A DNA stretch of 10,568 nucleotides from CAYJNO01 sp044432885. GTDB lineage: Bacteria; Bacillota_I; Bacilli_A; Erysipelotrichales; Erysipelotrichaceae. The position numbers and the translations under genes are program-made. Position 1 is the first letter of the stretch; each line of letters opens with the position of its first letter. Shown in pieces: positions 1 through 6,144 of the stretch. The stretch covers positions 1-10,568 of the forward strand of contig JAWXUG010000047.1 of the NCBI GenBank assembly GCA_044432885.1. Reading direction: 5' to 3'. The notes beneath the pieces were generated by a model that saw only the letters and a program-made list of their open reading frames with translations, was not told where the DNA came from and ran no database searches.

Positions 1-106
<106 letters not shown>

Positions 107-111
107 TATTT

Positions 112-139
112 GGATATCCTCTAGCGGATATCCTTTTTT
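112..139 (+). terminator. Rho-independent terminator of the rRNA operon
   Basis: Two copies of the self-complementary octamer GGATATCC (112-119 and 126-133) form an 8-bp stem with the 6-nt loop TCTAGC. A run of six T follows at 134-139. It sits 5 nt after the inferred 5S end. Because each arm is itself palindromic, each could also pair with another copy, but the hairpin plus T-tract is the obvious reading. Confidence 0.85.
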
Positions 140-149
140 ATTGGATTTA

Positions 150-158
150 TGTTATAAT
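150..158 (+). promoter_or_regulatory. Extended -10 promoter for the tsaE operon
   Basis: TGTTATAAT (TGn plus a perfect TATAAT at 153-158) lies 18 bp before the tsaE start codon. No convincing -35 exists: the place for it, around 130-135, falls in the T-tract of the rRNA terminator. That fits a promoter relying on the extended -10. The 5' leader would be only about 12 nt and carries the AGAGG ribosome-binding site (166-170). Some read-through from the rRNA operon could add to expression. Confidence 0.6.
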
Positions 159-176
159 TATTGATAGAGGTAAATT

Positions 177-620
177 ATGGAATTTTTATTAAAAGACACA
201 AATGATACAATTTTATTTGGTGAAAAATTAGGCGCTTTAGCAAGTATTGGGATGACTTTTTGCATGCAAGGTGATTTAGGTGCTGGTAAAACGACAATGA
301 CAAAAGGAATTGCTAAGGCGTTACATATTAAAAAAAATATTACGAGTCCGACTTTTACGATATTAAAAATATATTATGGTGATATGCCTTTATATCATTT
401 TGATGCATATCGTTTAGAAGGTCTAAGTCAGGATTTAGGCTTTGAAGAATATATTGATGCCGATGGTTTATCTGTAATTGAATGGTCAACATATTTAAGT
501 GATTTATTTGAGGATTACCTAATGGTTGATATTAAAATTACAGAAGATGATTCACGCATGGTTACTTTAACAGCTAAAGGTGACATCTATGAAAAATTGA
601 TAAAGGAGTTTATATGGTAA
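177..620 (+). CDS. tsaE: TsaE, ATPase of tRNA t6A37 threonylcarbamoyl transfer
   Basis: TsaE is a small P-loop ATPase that works with TsaB and TsaD in the cytoplasm to transfer the threonylcarbamoyl group from threonylcarbamoyl-AMP to A37 of ANN-decoding tRNAs. Its ATP turnover is thought to reset the complex. Visible family marks are the Walker A motif GDLGAGKTT at residues 32-40, the SPTF switch-like motif at 57-60, HFDAYRL at 74-80 and IEW at 101-103. At 147 residues it has normal family length. The ATG at 177 is preceded by AGAGG with 6-nt spacing, and no better upstream start exists because the terminator lies there. It is the first gene of a unit with tsaB, rimI and tsaD; its last 7 nt overlap tsaB. 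B. subtilis YdiB is the equivalent in the same order. Identification is by motif and context and is near certain. Confidence 0.95.
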   Translation: MEFLLKDTNDTILFGEKLGALASIGMTFCMQGDLGAGKTTMTKGIAKALHIKKNITSPTFTILKIYYGDMPLYHFDAYRLEGLSQDLGFEEYIDADGLSVIEWSTYLSDLFEDYLMVDIKITEDDSRMVTLTAKGDIYEKLIKEFIW

Positions 621-1207
621 CATTATGTATGGATACAAGTCATAAGTATTTGACTTTAGCGATTATAAAAGATCATCAACTATTGGATTTTCATCATGAA
701 CTATGTTTCAAAAAACAATCAGAAGGCATTTTTATTGAGCTGGATGCTTTAATGAAAAAAAATGGATTAGAACCTAAAGATATTGATTCAGTTTGTGTTG
801 CAGTAGGGCCTGGTTCTTATACAGGCATTCGTATTTCAATGACGATTGCAAAAACACTTTGCAGCCTAAAAAATATTCCATTATATAAAATAAGTACGCT
901 TGCCTTATATGCAAATAATCAACCAAATACAATGGTTTTACTTGATGCTCGAAGTAAAAGAGCCTATTGTGGTATCTACAACTACTCTAATATATTAAAA
1001 GATGATTTTGTAGAGGCACTTGATACAATAGATTTCAAGGATTCTTATCAATTAGTGGGTGATTTATCTTTGATTGGTAAAGAAGACTTTTATTACAATC
1101 ATGCAGAATCTTTTTTGAATACAATCGATAGTTGGCGAAAAGTTGAAAATATTGATTTACTAGTTCCTTCCTATCTTAAAGAACAAAAGGAATATATGAA
1201 TGTTTAG
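614..1207 (+). CDS. tsaB: TsaB, t6A-complex scaffold partner of TsaD (short form)
   Basis: TsaB is an inactive ASKHA-fold paralogue of TsaD. It dimerises with TsaD and is needed for t6A synthesis. The diagnostic segment VGPGSYTGIRI is at residues 64-74, after an N-terminal CMDTS strand-turn (5-9), and the typical C-terminal P-x-Y-L element appears as VPSYLKE near 184-190. The protein has 197 residues, against roughly 220-230 in E. coli and Bacillus. Because both ends are recognisable, the shortening lies in the C-terminal subdomain and is not a truncation. AAGGAG (603-608) lies 5 nt before the ATG, inside the end of tsaE. The start overlaps tsaE by 7 nt and the 3' end overlaps rimI by 8 nt, suggesting translational coupling. 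The gene corresponds to B. subtilis ydiC. Confidence 0.93.
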   Translation: MVTLCMDTSHKYLTLAIIKDHQLLDFHHELCFKKQSEGIFIELDALMKKNGLEPKDIDSVCVAVGPGSYTGIRISMTIAKTLCSLKNIPLYKISTLALYANNQPNTMVLLDARSKRAYCGIYNYSNILKDDFVEALDTIDFKDSYQLVGDLSLIGKEDFYYNHAESFLNTIDSWRKVENIDLLVPSYLKEQKEYMNV

Positions 1208-1634
1208 AAAAATGGTTGAAGATGATTTAAAGACCATTTTAATCTTGGAAAAAGAATTATTTTCTTTGCCTTGGAAAGAAGAAGATTATTTATATGAATT
1301 AAACGATAACGAATTTAGTCACTTGTATGTCTTAGAAGATGAAAATGAGATAGTAGCTTATGCTGGTATATGGATTCTTTTTGATCAAGCACAAATTACA
1401 ACAATTGGTACAAGAATTGTTAATCAAGGTAAGGGGTTCGGTTACAAAATGATGGATAAACTTAAAAGTATTGCCATTAAGAACCAATGTGAAGTGATTA
1501 CTTTAGAAGTTCGTGTATCAAATGAAAAAGCAATTAATTTATATAAAAAGTGTGGCTATGAAATTGTCGGGACAAGAAAGTCATACTATAGTGATAATCA
1601 TGAAGATGCTTATCTAATGATGAAAGGAATTTAA
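1200..1634 (+). CDS. rimI: RimI-type GNAT protein N-acetyltransferase
   Basis: This GNAT enzyme transfers acetyl from acetyl-CoA to a protein amino group. The family's reference member acetylates the N-terminal alanine of ribosomal protein bS18, although in Firmicutes the target is less certain. Visible parts are the acetyl-CoA pyrophosphate loop Q-x-x-G-x-G (QGKGFG, 76-81) and the following helix. The block LEVRVSNEKAINLYKKCGY (102-120) contains E103 and Y115, the positions I recall as catalytic base and acid in Salmonella RimI. The C-terminal Y-Y-x-x-x-x-E-D-A signature is at 129-137. Length (144 aa) is typical. It overlaps tsaB by 8 nt and tsaD starts 1 nt after its stop. The tsaB-rimI-tsaD order is a classic conserved arrangement, which supports RimI over a generic GNAT. 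Confidence 0.9.
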   Translation: MFRKMVEDDLKTILILEKELFSLPWKEEDYLYELNDNEFSHLYVLEDENEIVAYAGIWILFDQAQITTIGTRIVNQGKGFGYKMMDKLKSIAIKNQCEVITLEVRVSNEKAINLYKKCGYEIVGTRKSYYSDNHEDAYLMMKGI

Positions 1635-1635
1635 A

Positions 1636-2637
1636 ATGAGTATTATTTTAGCAATAGAATCAAGTTGTGATGAAACAGCCTGCGCAATTGTTTCTAATGA
1701 ATCAGATTTATTGAGTAATGTGGTATCTTCACAAATCGATGTGCATGCCAAATTCGGGGGCGTAATTCCTGAAGTAGCTTCTAGAATTCATGTAGAAAAC
1801 ATTACATTGGTTATTCAAGAAGCCTTAACTAAGGCAAATTTAACGATTGAAGATATTGATGCAATAGCTGTTACCTATGGTCCTGGATTAATAGGATCTT
1901 TACATGTCGGTGTTCAAGCAGCAAAAACAATTGCTTGGGCATATCAAAAACCATTAATTCCAGTTCATCATATTAAGGGTCATATTTTTGCAAATAAACT
2001 TGTTAAACCGTTGATTTTTCCATTAATTTCGCTGGTTATTTCTGGTGGACATACAGAATTGGTTTATATGGAAAACGAAACGTCATTTCAGATTTTAGGA
2101 ACTACACAAGATGATGCAATTGGTGAAGCCTACGACAAGGTGGCTCGTGTATTAGGACTCCCATATCCAGGAGGTCCTCAAATTGATCGTTTGGCAAAAC
2201 AGGGTAAAATGAATTATCCATTGCCTACACCTAAGACAGAAAATCCATTGGATTTTTCTTTTTCAGGGTTAAAGTCTGCTGTTTTACAATTGATTCAAAG
2301 AGAGAAAAGAAATGCAAATGAATTGATAGATGCAGATGTAGCTTATGCATTTCAAGAGACTGCATTAAAGATGTTAATAGACAAGAGTAATTTAGCAATT
2401 AGACAATATCAACCCAAACAATTTGTATTAGCCGGTGGCGTTGCTGCAAACTCACGGTTGCGTGAGTTGATGAGTGAAAATCATCAACAATATCCAAATA
2501 TTGATTTAATATTACCACCATTATCCTGCTGTACGGATAATGCAGCTATGATTGCAATTAGTGGGGCGGTTTCTTATAAGTATTATCATTTTGCTGATTT
2601 ATCATTAACTGCAACTTCATCTATTGATTTAGAATAA
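1636..2637 (+). CDS. tsaD: TsaD, tRNA t6A37 threonylcarbamoyltransferase
   Basis: TsaD (formerly Gcp/YgjD) is the catalytic ASKHA-fold subunit that places the threonylcarbamoyl group on A37 of tRNAs reading ANN codons, using threonylcarbamoyl-AMP made by TsaC/Sua5 (not in this window). The N-terminal phosphate-binding segment AIESSCDET is at residues 6-14 and GGVIPEVASRIH at 41-52. The metal-binding H-x-x-x-H is VHHIKGH with H112 and H116. SGGHTEL follows the central strand, FSGLKSA lies further on, and the last metal ligand D301 is in DNAAM. All expected ligands are present at 333 residues, so it should be active. The ATG follows the rimI TAA by one base, and its Shine-Dalgarno (AAAGGA, about 1623-1628) lies in the end of rimI. 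No terminator is visible after the stop; the next element is the rex promoter. Confidence 0.97.
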   Translation: MSIILAIESSCDETACAIVSNESDLLSNVVSSQIDVHAKFGGVIPEVASRIHVENITLVIQEALTKANLTIEDIDAIAVTYGPGLIGSLHVGVQAAKTIAWAYQKPLIPVHHIKGHIFANKLVKPLIFPLISLVISGGHTELVYMENETSFQILGTTQDDAIGEAYDKVARVLGLPYPGGPQIDRLAKQGKMNYPLPTPKTENPLDFSFSGLKSAVLQLIQREKRNANELIDADVAYAFQETALKMLIDKSNLAIRQYQPKQFVLAGGVAANSRLRELMSENHQQYPNIDLILPPLSCCTDNAAMIAISGAVSYKYYHFADLSLTATSSIDLE

Positions 2638-2659
2638 TCATTTAGTGAAGTTTAAAATA

Positions 2660-2682
2660 ATATTCACAATGGTTGTGAATAT
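2660..2682 (+). promoter_or_regulatory. Palindromic operator before rex, probable Rex autoregulatory site
   Basis: This is a perfect inverted repeat with 10-bp arms, ATATTCACAA (2660-2669) and TTGTGAATAT (2673-2682), separated by TGG. TTGTGAA and TTCACAA are the two halves of the Rex operator consensus known from Bacillus and Staphylococcus (TTGTGAA-N4-TTCACAA). Here they occur in the opposite order, pointing outwards. It covers the -35 box and most of the spacer of the rex promoter, so binding would block transcription. No T-run follows, so a terminator for tsaD is less likely. Autoregulation is inferred from half-site identity and position. Confidence 0.65.
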
Positions 2683-2690
2683 GTTATAAT
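2663..2690 (+). promoter_or_regulatory. SigmaA-type promoter of rex-asnS
   Basis: TTCACA (2663-2668, five of six matches to TTGACA), a 16-bp spacer and a perfect TATAAT (2685-2690) with an upstream TG (2682-2683) make a strong promoter. It ends 19 bp before the chosen rex start. The -35 box lies inside the left arm of the Rex-like palindrome. Confidence 0.75.
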
Positions 2691-2709
2691 GTTGACTAGA
2701 GGTGATAGT

Positions 2710-3339
2710 ATGACAGATTTTAAAATATCAAGAGCAACACAACAAAGATACCCAATCTATTTGAAAGCACTTCGTAAGATACAAGAAGCGGGTATTCAAA
2801 GAATTATGTCTAAAGAACTTGCAGATTATGTTGATATTCAACCTACCACGATTCGTCGTGATTTTTCAATGATCGGTTCAATGGGGAAACAAGGCTATGG
2901 TTATGATGTTGAACATTTGATTCACATTTTTTCTGAGGAATTAGGTGTAAATTTTGAGGAAAATATAATCCTAATTGGAGTTGGTAATTTAGGGAAAGCA
3001 CTTTTAAATTATAATCGTTGGGATAATGTTGTTGGAACCATTGTTTGTGGTTTTGATATTGCACCATCAGAAGTAACTAATGTAAATATTCCTGTATATC
3101 ATCTAGATGAATTGAAAGAAAAAATGCCTAAAGGATGTCGTTTAGCGATTATGTCGGTATCTAAGGATGTTCAAAATACAGTAGATAAATTGTTTGAAGC
3201 TGGAATCACAGGTATTGTTGATTTAACACAAGAGCATTTTATTGTGCCAAATGGTATGAGTGTTCGCACAGTAGATATAGTATCAAAGATACAAGAGTTA
3301 GTATTTGAAGCAAATAAAGAGAATGCAAAAAGAAAATAG
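2710..3339 (+). CDS. rex: Rex, NADH/NAD+-sensing transcriptional repressor
   Basis: Rex binds operators in front of fermentative and respiratory genes when NAD+ is high and releases them when NADH rises. With the start used here it has 209 residues. The N-terminal winged helix covers about residues 9-75: SKELADYVDIQPTTIRRDF is the recognition region and the GKQGYGYDV wing is typical of Rex. A Rossmann fold follows, with GVGNLGKAL at 90-98, the acidic end of the second strand in CGFDIAP, and a domain-swap helix at the C-terminus. An in-frame ATG at 2689 would add 7 residues, but it overlaps the TATAAT box and has no Shine-Dalgarno. The ATG at 2710 has AGAGGTGAT (2698-2706) correctly placed. 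asnS begins 9 nt after its stop, so the two share a transcript. The palindrome upstream suggests self-regulation. B. subtilis rex (ydiH) also lies close to tsaD. Confidence 0.96.
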   Translation: MTDFKISRATQQRYPIYLKALRKIQEAGIQRIMSKELADYVDIQPTTIRRDFSMIGSMGKQGYGYDVEHLIHIFSEELGVNFEENIILIGVGNLGKALLNYNRWDNVVGTIVCGFDIAPSEVTNVNIPVYHLDELKEKMPKGCRLAIMSVSKDVQNTVDKLFEAGITGIVDLTQEHFIVPNGMSVRTVDIVSKIQELVFEANKENAKRK

Positions 3340-3348
3340 GAGAATGAT

Positions 3349-4731
3349 ATGTTAACATTTATGACAGTTAGGGAAATGTACGAACTTTGCCAACAAAATA
3401 TTCAAATTGAATTAGATCAATTAGAATATGTACAATTAGAAGGTTGGATACGTACAAATCGTAATAATGGTTCAATCGGGTTTATTGAACTAAATGATGG
3501 GACGTATTTTAAGAATACGCAAATTGTTTATGATAATAATGTTACGAATTATGATGACATATCAAAGTTATTAACAGGTTGCTCAATTACTGTAGTTGGG
3601 AAGTTTAAATTAACACCAGGAATGAAACAACCATTTGAGATTGAAGCTACAGAAATTGTATTATTAGGTGATTGTTCAAATGATTACCCATTACAAAAGA
3701 AACGTCATGGGTTTGAATATTTAAGAGAAATTGGGCATTTAAGACCACGTACAAACACCTTTAATGCTGTATTTAGATTAAGATCTGTACTTTCTATGGC
3801 TATTCATGAATTTTTCCAAAATCAGGGATTTGTTTATGTACACACGCCTATTATCACGGGAAATGATGCTGAGGGTGCTGGAGAAGTATTTACAGTAACT
3901 ACGCGTCATGATGAAAACTACCAAGATGATTTCTTTGGAAAAAAAGCAAGTTTAACTGTATCTGGGCAACTTCAAGCGGAGGCTTTTGCCTTAGCTTTTA
4001 GAGATGTTTATACATTTGGGCCTACTTTTAGAGCAGAAAATTCAAATACCAAAACCCATGCGAGTGAGTTTTGGATGATAGAACCAGAAATTGCTTTTGC
4101 CGATTTAGAAGATGATATGAATTTAATTGAAGACATGATTAAATCTTGTATTGAGTATGTATTAGACAATTGTCCTGAAGAAATGAAATTCTTCAATGAT
4201 TTCTTTGACAAAAATTTATTAGAAAGATTAAATCTTTTAAAAGAAGCTTCATTTACAAGGATGACTTATACTGAAGCTATCGAACATCTAAAGAAAGCAG
4301 ATGTCAAGTTTGAAAATTCTGTAGATTGGGGATTGGACCTAAAAACTGAACATGAGCGTTACATATGTGAACAAATTGTTGATGGACCAGTCTTCTTAAT
4401 TGACTATCCGAAAGAAATTAAATCGTTTTATATGAGATTGAATGACGATGGTAAAACAGTTGCTGCATGTGATTTATTAGTACCATCAGTTGGTGAACTT
4501 GTTGGTGGCTCACAACGTGAGGAAAGACTTGATGTTTTATTGTCACGTATGGAAGAATTAAATGTACCAACTAAAGGTTTAGAATGGTATTTGGATTTGA
4601 GACGTTATGGCGGGTGCCAACATGCTGGCTTTGGTTTAGGCTTTGAAAGATTTATTATGTACCTAACAGGTATCAGCAACATTCGTGATGTAGTTCCATT
4701 TGCACGCACACCAAGAAACTTAAATTTCTAA
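3349..4731 (+). CDS. asnS: Asparaginyl-tRNA synthetase
   Basis: This class IIb synthetase charges tRNA-Asn with asparagine in an ATP-dependent reaction. An N-terminal OB-fold anticodon-binding domain covers roughly residues 25-110 (start VQLEGWIRTNR, with the GFIELNDG turn). The catalytic core follows: HLRPRTNTFNAVFRLRS, then the motif 1 region QGFVYVHTPIIT, GAGEVFTV, and motif 2 FRAEN at 227-231 followed by HASEFWMIEPE. Motif 3 is GLGFERF at 429-435. The HASEFWMIEPEIAF segment and the close to RDVVPFARTPRNLNF favour AsnRS over AspRS or LysRS. The 460 residues suit the family. AGGAG (3338-3342) is 6 nt from the ATG; a second in-frame ATG at 3361 lacks a good site. There is no room for a T-box leader, so control probably comes from the rex promoter. 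A strong terminator follows. Confidence 0.97.
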   Translation: MLTFMTVREMYELCQQNIQIELDQLEYVQLEGWIRTNRNNGSIGFIELNDGTYFKNTQIVYDNNVTNYDDISKLLTGCSITVVGKFKLTPGMKQPFEIEATEIVLLGDCSNDYPLQKKRHGFEYLREIGHLRPRTNTFNAVFRLRSVLSMAIHEFFQNQGFVYVHTPIITGNDAEGAGEVFTVTTRHDENYQDDFFGKKASLTVSGQLQAEAFALAFRDVYTFGPTFRAENSNTKTHASEFWMIEPEIAFADLEDDMNLIEDMIKSCIEYVLDNCPEEMKFFNDFFDKNLLERLNLLKEASFTRMTYTEAIEHLKKADVKFENSVDWGLDLKTEHERYICEQIVDGPVFLIDYPKEIKSFYMRLNDDGKTVAACDLLVPSVGELVGGSQREERLDVLLSRMEELNVPTKGLEWYLDLRRYGGCQHAGFGLGFERFIMYLTGISNIRDVVPFARTPRNLNF

Positions 4732-4733
4732 GC

Positions 4734-4762
4734 AAAAGAGCTGAGGTCAGCTCTTTTATTTT
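4734..4762 (+). terminator. Rho-independent terminator of rex-asnS
   Basis: A 10-bp perfect stem, AAAAGAGCTG (4734-4743) with CAGCTCTTTT (4748-4757), closes on a 4-nt loop and is followed by ATTTT. It starts 3 nt after the asnS stop codon. The A-run on the 5' side and T-run on the 3' side could let it work in both directions. Confidence 0.88.
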
Positions 4763-4783
4763 AAGTATGGGCCTACTTAAAAT
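4758..4783 (+). repeat. Inverted repeat between the asnS terminator and the next promoter
   Basis: Perfect 10-bp arms ATTTTAAGTA (4758-4767) and TACTTAAAAT (4774-4783) flank the 6-nt loop TGGGCC. The left arm begins in the T-tail of the asnS terminator, and the right arm ends 6 bp before the extended -10 element. It could be an operator for the downstream unit, an alternative RNA structure, or an AT-rich chance palindrome. The protein that would bind it cannot be named. Confidence 0.55.
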
Positions 4784-4789
4784 AAAGTA

Positions 4790-4798
4790 TGGTATAAT
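4790..4798 (+). promoter_or_regulatory. Extended -10 promoter for the amidase/ABC-F unit
   Basis: TGGTATAAT gives the TGn extension and a perfect TATAAT (4793-4798). No -35 hexamer is recognisable at the usual distance, where the inverted repeat at 4758-4783 lies. The expected start site, about 7 bp downstream, falls in a run of nine A (4800-4808) that leads straight into AGGAG. Confidence 0.6.
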
Positions 4799-4816
4799 TA
4801 AAAAAAAAGGAGTTTT

Positions 4817-4864
4817 ATGAATTTAAAAATTTTATATAAAAAACAAATAAGGGGGGAATTATAA
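4817..4864 (+). CDS. Possible 15-residue leader peptide
   Basis: A short frame encodes MNLKILYKKQIRGEL and ends with TAA at 4862-4864. The stop shares its last A with the next gene's ATG (TAATG). The Shine-Dalgarno is a good AGGAG (4808-4812) with 4-nt spacing, and this is the first start codon on the predicted transcript. The same TAATG linkage occurs between the two larger genes of the unit. The peptide is basic with a hydrophobic start. It has no run of one amino acid, so it is not a classical attenuator. It may promote coupled translation of the amidase, or be a decayed or chance frame. The separate GGGGGG Shine-Dalgarno of the amidase lies inside it. Expression is inferred, not shown. 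Confidence 0.4.
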   Translation: MNLKILYKKQIRGEL

Positions 4865-6144
4865 TGTATCTGCCTTCATATGCGCCTCCAAAACATAAAA
4901 TCGCTTGGAAACGTATTTTTGTCATGATTACACTTATTTTAGGGATTAGTGTTGGGCATTATTTATATCAAGATTATAATACCCAGATTTCACAAGATAG
5001 CTATGGAATATGCGGTTGGAATAACATTGATACTAGAAAAAATATAGAAAATCCTATATACACCTACGAGGTGAAGGATTATTTATTTTATGGCGAAACA
5101 CTTAATTTGTATTCTGAAGAATACCAATTGAATGTTGATGACTACTTTTATGGCAAATCATTGACTCTTGTTGATATATGTAGTGGTGAAAAATCTGTCT
5201 ATATTATGGATCGAACAATCGATGGGCAAATCCCTCTGGAAGTCTTAGAAGAAGGTACTTATGCAATTTATTTAAATCAAGATGTAGATATGTATCAATT
5301 ATATTTCTCAAAGGAAATGAGTGATACTATTTATACTGTGACAAGAAATGGTGAAAACTATCGTATTTATTTATTTGCTGATGAAAATAGATTCAATGAT
5401 GAAGATGAAGATCCTTTTTTAGAGGAAAATTTTCTTTATATAGAAGTAAGTAAAGAAGAATTACCTGAAGATACCTACGATGTGATTATTGATGCAGGAC
5501 ATAGCTCGATGGATAGTGGATGGAGTGTTGATTATGGCTACGAATCTAATGGATTAATCGAAAGTGAAGAAACATACAGTTTAGCTATATTATTAAAAGA
5601 AGATTTAGAAGCATTAGGATTAAAGGTCCTTTTGACAAGAAATGAAATATCTGATGTAATTGATAGTTATGATTTAGACGGGCGCCTATATTTAGGATAT
5701 ATGGCAAATGCAAAGTATTATTTTGATATACAAGGCAATGGTTCAGTAGGTACTTATTATGGTGGTACTCAAGTAATCTACTCTTCTTTTTCAAGTAATA
5801 ATCTTGCAAGTACCATCTATCAAACAATTGTAAATAATACCAGTCTATATGCATCAAATAGCTATAGTTCAACTGGCCCTGTCGCCTCAGGCTTAAGTGA
5901 TGGTTATGATGGTAGAATGATGATTAGAGAGTCTGGTGGAAGAATATTGGGGGCAGGTACATTTTCTGAAGCTTCAGCAACGAATGCCTTCTTTAATAAA
6001 GAGAGTCGTTTTGGTATGCAGGCAATAACGATTGAATATTTTTATTTAACCAATCCAATAGATGTAGAAATATGGAACAATGAAATTGAAAGTATTGCAC
6101 AAGCTACAGCGGATGGCTTTGCTAGATATTTGGGGATCGACTAA
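4864..6144 (+). CDS. Membrane-anchored Amidase_3-type cell-wall hydrolase with altered zinc site
   Basis: The C-terminal domain (about residues 205-426) follows the N-acetylmuramoyl-L-alanine amidase (Amidase_3) pattern, whose active members cut the bond between MurNAc and L-Ala in peptidoglycan outside the cell. Visible are IIDAGH with ligand H213, an acidic stretch with E235 as probable second ligand, LTRNE, and AITIEYFYLTNP with the catalytic-type glutamate E391. In the expected F-I-S-I-H-x-N strand the sequence reads YFDIQGNGS, so Q290 replaces the third ligand histidine. Residues 16-34 form a hydrophobic helix after a basic start (signal-anchor, no lipobox). Residues 35-204 are an extracytoplasmic region I do not recognise, with its only two cysteines at C50 and C106 and an acidic patch before the catalytic domain. 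GGGGGG (4851-4856) is the ribosome-binding site; the ABC-F gene begins on the last base of its stop. It may be a weak hydrolase, use another metal ligand, or only bind peptidoglycan. Confidence 0.8.
   Translation: MYLPSYAPPKHKIAWKRIFVMITLILGISVGHYLYQDYNTQISQDSYGICGWNNIDTRKNIENPIYTYEVKDYLFYGETLNLYSEEYQLNVDDYFYGKSLTLVDICSGEKSVYIMDRTIDGQIPLEVLEEGTYAIYLNQDVDMYQLYFSKEMSDTIYTVTRNGENYRIYLFADENRFNDEDEDPFLEENFLYIEVSKEELPEDTYDVIIDAGHSSMDSGWSVDYGYESNGLIESEETYSLAILLKEDLEALGLKVLLTRNEISDVIDSYDLDGRLYLGYMANAKYYFDIQGNGSVGTYYGGTQVIYSSFSSNNLASTIYQTIVNNTSLYASNSYSSTGPVASGLSDGYDGRMMIRESGGRILGAGTFSEASATNAFFNKESRFGMQAITIEYFYLTNPIDVEIWNNEIESIAQATADGFARYLGID

Noticed and set aside
107..176. tRNA gene after the 5S rRNA
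   Set aside because: The 70 bases hold only the terminator, the extended -10 and the ribosome-binding site. No cloverleaf or T-loop GTTCRA motif is present.
2660..2690. Palindrome after tsaD read as a rho-independent terminator
   Set aside because: The hairpin has an AT-rich 10-bp stem and is followed by GTTATAAT, with no T-run. Its Rex half-sites and overlap with the -35 box fit an operator better.
2689..2709. Upstream in-frame ATG that would lengthen Rex by 7 residues
   Set aside because: The ATG overlaps the TATAAT box of the rex promoter and has no ribosome-binding site, whereas the ATG at 2710 is preceded by AGAGGTGAT.
2843..3067. Minus-strand open frames inside rex, asnS, the amidase and the ABC-F gene (for example 2843-3067, 4008-4211, 5585-5872, 7331-7543, 7584-7769)
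   Set aside because: They lie wholly within well-supported genes on the other strand, show no recognisable motifs, and have low-complexity compositions typical of antisense reading of AT-rich genes.
3300..3349. T-box leader controlling asnS
   Set aside because: Only 9 nt separate rex from asnS and no T-box core sequence or antiterminator is visible in the preceding bases.
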